Positions 34,514-37,726 of a DNA stretch of 37,726 nucleotides are shown piece after piece (positions within the stretch are counted from its first letter, which is position 1; the number at the start of each line of letters is the position of its first letter). The notes below the pieces were generated by a model. It was not told the DNA's origin. It worked only from the letters and a program-made list of their open reading frames with translations, and ran no database searches. Location: the NCBI GenBank assembly GCA_937873265.1, contig CALMVL010000117.1, positions 13,820 through 51,545 of the forward strand, given 5' to 3'. Source of the stretch: an uncultured Granulicella sp. (GTDB lineage: Bacteria; Acidobacteriota; Terriglobia; Terriglobales; Acidobacteriaceae). The position numbers and the translations under genes are program-made.

Positions 34514-36787
34514 ATGTCTCGTATGATGACGTATCGACCCTGTCTTCCCGTAGCACTCGGCCTGTTCGCCCTGCCAGCGGTTTCCGTCATCCCGGCCCAG
34601 ACACCCATGGCCCCGCCCGCGGTCGGCTCCGTCACCGCTCCGCAAAGAGTCGACACCAAACCTTTTTACCAGGCTCCCAGCACCCGCAGGATGGCCGAAC
34701 GCCTCCAATCGATCTACGCCGCCACCGACTTCGCCCTCGACAGCAACAAAGCCTCCGGACGCGTCACCTACTACACCCACCTGCTTGCATCTCGCCCGCT
34801 TAGCCTCCCCGACCAGACCACCGTCCGTCTCCAACTCGCGAAAGAGATGCTCTCTGCCGGTGACCCCGACTCCGCCATTCGCACCCTCGAAGATCTACGC
34901 CAGCGCTGGTCTGCCGCCAACCAGACCGTTCCTCCTGCGATCGCCCGCGAGCTCGGCCGCTGGCTCGCTACCGCCTATCTCCGCCTCGGCGAGCAGGAAA
35001 ACTGCGCGGGCATGCACGGCGGGCACGCCTGCCTCTTCCCCCTTCGCCGTGACGCCGCCCACACCCTTCCCCGCGGCGCTCAGGGGGCGGTTCGCGAGCT
35101 GTCCGCCCTGCTGGCTGCCAGCCCCTCCGACGCCGAATCCCAGTGGCTCCTCAACGTCGCTTACATGCAGCTCGGCCGCTACCCGCAGGACGTCCCCCCA
35201 CGCTGGCTCATCCCCGACTCCCGCTTCCGCTCCGAAGCCGCCCTCCCCGAATTCGCCGAGATCGCCGCCTCCGCCGGCGTTGACATCACGGGCCATGCCG
35301 GCGGCGCCCTCGTCGAAGACTTCGACGGCGATGGCCGCCTCGACATCATGATCTCCTCCTCCGGCCCGCTTGACCAGATGCACCTCTTCCACAACAACGG
35401 CGACGGCACCTTCACCGACGTCACCCGTTCCTCCGGCCTGCTCGGCGAAACTGGCGGCCTCAATCTCGTTCTTACCGATTACAACAACGACGGCCACCCG
35501 GATGTCCTCGTCCTCCGCGGCGGATGGTGGGGCCGCCAGGGCCTCTATCCCATGTCGCTGCTCCGCAACAACGGCGACGGCACTTTTGACGACGTCACGG
35601 AGCAGGCCGGTCTGCTCTCCTTCCATCCCACCCAGACCGCAGCCTGGGCCGACTTCGATCGCGACGGCTGGCTCGACTTATTCGTCGGCCACGAGTCCGG
35701 CCCCGGCAACGCCAAAGAGGATCAGCACCCCTCCCAGCTCTTTCACAACAACCGCGATGGAACCTTCACCGAGATCGCCGCCCCCAGTGGCCTCGCAAAC
35801 CTTGGCTTCGTCAAAGGGGTCGCCTGGGGAGACATCGACAACGATGGCTGGCCCGACCTCTACGTCTCCGTCATGTACGGCAAAAATCGCCTCTTCCGCA
35901 ATGACGGAATCCCCGGCAAGAACGGCTCCTGGCGCTTCACGGACGTTACCGCACGCGCCGGCGTCGACAAACAGGACAACTCCTTCGCTTGCTGGTTCTT
36001 CGATTACGACAACGACGGCTGGCCCGACCTCTTCGTCGGTGGATACGCCACAGAATCCAAGGACGATGTCGGGAACTTCGAGATGGGTCGCCCCAGCAAG
36101 GCCGGTCTCCCCAGGCTTTACCGGAATCTGGGCAGCGGCAGCTTCCAGGATGTCACCGCCGACACCCATCTCGACCGTGCCATCCTCCCAATGGGCGCCA
36201 GCTTCGGTGACCTCGACAACGACGGCTGGCTCGACATCTACCTCGGCACCGGCGACTCCCTCTACCAGTCCCTTCTGCCTAATCGCATGTTCCGGAACGC
36301 CGGTGGCCGGGCCTTCGAAGATGTCACCACGGCCGGCGACTTCGGCCACCTCCAGAAAGGGCACGCCGTCGCCTTCGCCGACCTCCGCGGAACTGGCTTT
36401 GAAGACATCTTCGAAGAGATGGGAGGCGCCCTCCCTGGCGACACCTACCAGAGCGCCCTTTATCGAAACCCCGGCAACGCCAACCACTCCGTCACTCTCA
36501 TCCTCGAGGGCGTCAAGAGCAACCGCCCCGCCGTCGGAGCTCGCATCGACCTAGCCGTGCAGACCTCCACCCACGGCACTCGCCACATCTTCCGCACCGT
36601 GGGCTACGGCTCCAGCTTCGGCGGCAATCCGTTTCGGCAGCACGTCGGTCTCGGCCCCGCCACGCACATCCAGGATGTCACCATCCGCTGGCCCAGCGGC
36701 ATCGTCGACCATCACGCGAACCTCAAAGCCGATCAAACCTACCGCATTCCCGAAGGCGGCCAGCCTCAGCTCCAACTTCTCCGTTAG
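34514..36787 (+). CDS. CRTAC1-family FG-GAP/VCBS repeat protein with ASPIC/UnbV domain, exported
   Basis: A 757-aa protein. A signal peptide (CLPVALGLFALPAVSVIPAQ, about 10-29) is followed by a helical TPR-like region (about 55-235), then a predicted beta-propeller. Six Asp-rich Ca2+-like loops mark the FG-GAP/VCBS repeats: DFDGDGRLD (269), DYNNDGHPD, DFDRDGWLD, DIDNDGWPD, DYDNDGWPD and DLDNDGWLD (566). The ASPIC/UnbV domain (about 657-750) has NHSVTLILEG, GARIDLAV, FGGNPFRQHVGLG and IRWPSG. I chose the ATG at 34514 (MSRMMTYR) with GAGGAG 10 bases upstream. Further in-frame upstream ATGs would add a short non-signal leader. Family members are common in Acidobacteriota and Bacteroidota, are extracellular or periplasmic, and have unknown function, perhaps in adhesion or carbohydrate binding. 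Confidence 0.93.
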   Translation: MSRMMTYRPCLPVALGLFALPAVSVIPAQTPMAPPAVGSVTAPQRVDTKPFYQAPSTRRMAERLQSIYAATDFALDSNKASGRVTYYTHLLASRPLSLPDQTTVRLQLAKEMLSAGDPDSAIRTLEDLRQRWSAANQTVPPAIARELGRWLATAYLRLGEQENCAGMHGGHACLFPLRRDAAHTLPRGAQGAVRELSALLAASPSDAESQWLLNVAYMQLGRYPQDVPPRWLIPDSRFRSEAALPEFAEIAASAGVDITGHAGGALVEDFDGDGRLDIMISSSGPLDQMHLFHNNGDGTFTDVTRSSGLLGETGGLNLVLTDYNNDGHPDVLVLRGGWWGRQGLYPMSLLRNNGDGTFDDVTEQAGLLSFHPTQTAAWADFDRDGWLDLFVGHESGPGNAKEDQHPSQLFHNNRDGTFTEIAAPSGLANLGFVKGVAWGDIDNDGWPDLYVSVMYGKNRLFRNDGIPGKNGSWRFTDVTARAGVDKQDNSFACWFFDYDNDGWPDLFVGGYATESKDDVGNFEMGRPSKAGLPRLYRNLGSGSFQDVTADTHLDRAILPMGASFGDLDNDGWLDIYLGTGDSLYQSLLPNRMFRNAGGRAFEDVTTAGDFGHLQKGHAVAFADLRGTGFEDIFEEMGGALPGDTYQSALYRNPGNANHSVTLILEGVKSNRPAVGARIDLAVQTSTHGTRHIFRTVGYGSSFGGNPFRQHVGLGPATHIQDVTIRWPSGIVDHHANLKADQTYRIPEGGQPQLQLLR

Positions 36788-36828
36788 CTCCGAATGACTC
36801 CCGCCGCTTTCCCCCACCATGCAAAACC

Positions 36829-37596
36829 CTACAAACTTCCCGCCATCCGCAACATGCCGCCATCGATGAAGTGCGTACTCCCCGTCACATACCCCGCGTC
36901 ATCCGAAGCCAGATACACCGCCATCAGCGCGATCTCCTCCGGCTTACCCCACCGACCCATCGGAATCTCCGCCAGAATCGCCTCATTCAGCTTGGTATCC
37001 GCCTCCACATCCGCGTCGATCGGCGTATACACCGCTCCCGGTCCAATGTTGTTCACCGTTATCCCGTGCGGAGCCAGTTCCACCGCGATCGTCCGCTGCA
37101 GCATGCGCAGCCCGCCTTTTGACGCGCAGTACGGTGCGTTCGTCGGCATCGCCAGATCTTCATGGATCGAGGAGATGTTGATGATCCGCCCACCCTTGCC
37201 CTGCCCAATCATCTGCTTCGCCGCCGCCTGCGAGCATAGGAAAGGCCCCGTCAGGTTCACCGCGAGGATCTTCTGCCACTCCTCCAGCGGATAATCCACA
37301 AACGCAATTTTCTTCTCGATTCCCGCATTGTTCACCAGGATGTCTAACCTGCCGTAGGCGTTCACCGTCTGCTGCACCAGCCCGTTCACATCGTCCGGGA
37401 GCGAAATATCCGCATCCACGCCCATCGCCGTTCCACCCGCCGCCTTGATGCTGTTCAGCGTATCCTGTGCCAGCTCCGCCTTGCCGACATAATCCACCAC
37501 TACCTTCGCGCCCTCCTTCGCAAACTGGAGCGCGATCGCTGCCCCAATCCCCGTACCCGCACCCGTTACCACCGCTACTTTGCCCGTTAGTCGCAT
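36829..37596 (-). CDS. SDR-family oxidoreductase (glucose 1-dehydrogenase-like)
   Basis: A 255-aa short-chain dehydrogenase closest in style to bacterial glucose 1-dehydrogenases and FabG-like proteins. The cofactor motif TGAGTGIG (about 11-18), NNAG (about 88-91), INISSIHED (about 138-146, with the catalytic Ser), YCASKGG (about 154-160, catalytic Tyr and Lys) and the C-terminal FIDGGMLRMAGSL are visible. The IHEDLAMPTNAPYCASKGG segment is typical of glucose 1-dehydrogenases. The ATG at 37594-37596 has GGAGG 5 bases upstream. The frame stays open for 25 codons upstream, but those residues (Cys-rich) do not fit an SDR. A TGCAT-ACG-ATGCA inverted repeat lies 12 bases before the start. Substrate is not proven; a polyol or sugar is likely. 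Confidence 0.88.
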   Translation of the reverse strand: MRLTGKVAVVTGAGTGIGAAIALQFAKEGAKVVVDYVGKAELAQDTLNSIKAAGGTAMGVDADISLPDDVNGLVQQTVNAYGRLDILVNNAGIEKKIAFVDYPLEEWQKILAVNLTGPFLCSQAAAKQMIGQGKGGRIINISSIHEDLAMPTNAPYCASKGGLRMLQRTIAVELAPHGITVNNIGPGAVYTPIDADVEADTKLNEAILAEIPMGRWGKPEEIALMAVYLASDDAGYVTGSTHFIDGGMLRMAGSL

Positions 37597-37607
37597 ACAT
37601 CCTCCGC

Positions 37608-37641
37608 TGCATACGATGCATGTCCCCGCGCATACGCATGC
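37608..37641 (-). promoter_or_regulatory. Inverted repeats upstream of the SDR gene, possible operator
   Basis: TGCAT-ACG-ATGCA (37608-37620) and GCAT-ACGC-ATGC (37630-37641) are two inverted repeats containing the same GCATAC core. A third GCATAC covers the start codon (37593-37598). Their clustering just before the gene suggests a regulator site. No -35/-10 pair is clear here. Confidence 0.35.
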
Positions 37642-37726
37642 AGGAGAATCAGTGGCCACCGCCCGACACACGTCTCCCGGCTCCTTTGCTATTTCTACGT
37701 ACCAGGGGGTTCGCCCGCATGCTCGC

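Overview
The window reads as ordinary chromosome from a GC-rich Gram-negative bacterium, most likely Acidobacteriota (Terriglobia, near Terriglobus, Granulicella or Edaphobacter). This assignment rests on gene content: KDO activation by KdsB, an M13 and an M1 exopeptidase, a CRTAC1-type FG-GAP/ASPIC-UnbV protein, an NtrY/NtrX-like pair, and the overall style of the proteins. No rRNA is present to confirm it. I see no phage, insertion sequence, CRISPR array or toxin-antitoxin module. Coding density is high and most gaps are under 200 bp.

Layout. Positions 1-3.6 kb (minus strand): the N-terminal part of an M1 peptidase, an orphan membrane protein, fabG and a YqjF/DUF2071 protein. 3.6-11.5 kb (plus strand): a tandem ThyX-like protein, recA, coaD, an aminotransferase, then a phosphosugar block (GDP-mannose pyrophosphorylase, phosphohexomutase, HAD phosphatase). 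11.4-14 kb: kdsB on the minus strand, ending stop-to-stop against the HAD gene, then tRNA-Met(CAT), apt, acyP and efp. 14-20.7 kb (minus strand): an MFS efflux pump, a TIGR01777 epimerase and an ntrX/ntrY-like two-component pair, closely packed and probably co-transcribed. 20.7-23.1 kb: ald (minus) and mreB (plus). 23.2-27.5 kb (minus strand): a phoH, GH16, ybeY, hlyC/corC-like operon. A promoter-like sequence for it lies back-to-back with the rpsT promoter in a 414-bp gap. 28-37.7 kb: an exported orphan protein, an M13 peptidase, a DMT transporter, a MATE transporter, a CRTAC1-family protein and a second SDR dehydrogenase.

The genes fall into functional groups: envelope and surface sugar supply (manC, pmm, HAD, kdsB, mreB), translation and RNA quality (efp, rpsT, ybeY, phoH, tRNA), nucleotide and cofactor supply (ThyX-like, apt, coaD), membrane sensing and efflux (ntrYX-like, MFS, MATE, DMT), and secreted polymer or peptide degradation (M1, M13, GH16).

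No new multi-gene system is evident. The strongest second-look items are single-protein departures from family rules: an NtrC-type regulator whose sigma54-contact loop is replaced, a double ThyX protein with its catalytic signature split between halves, and an EF-P whose tip lacks the usual modified Lys. Others are a secreted glucanase embedded in the phoH-ybeY operon, and several well-formed promoters and hairpins.
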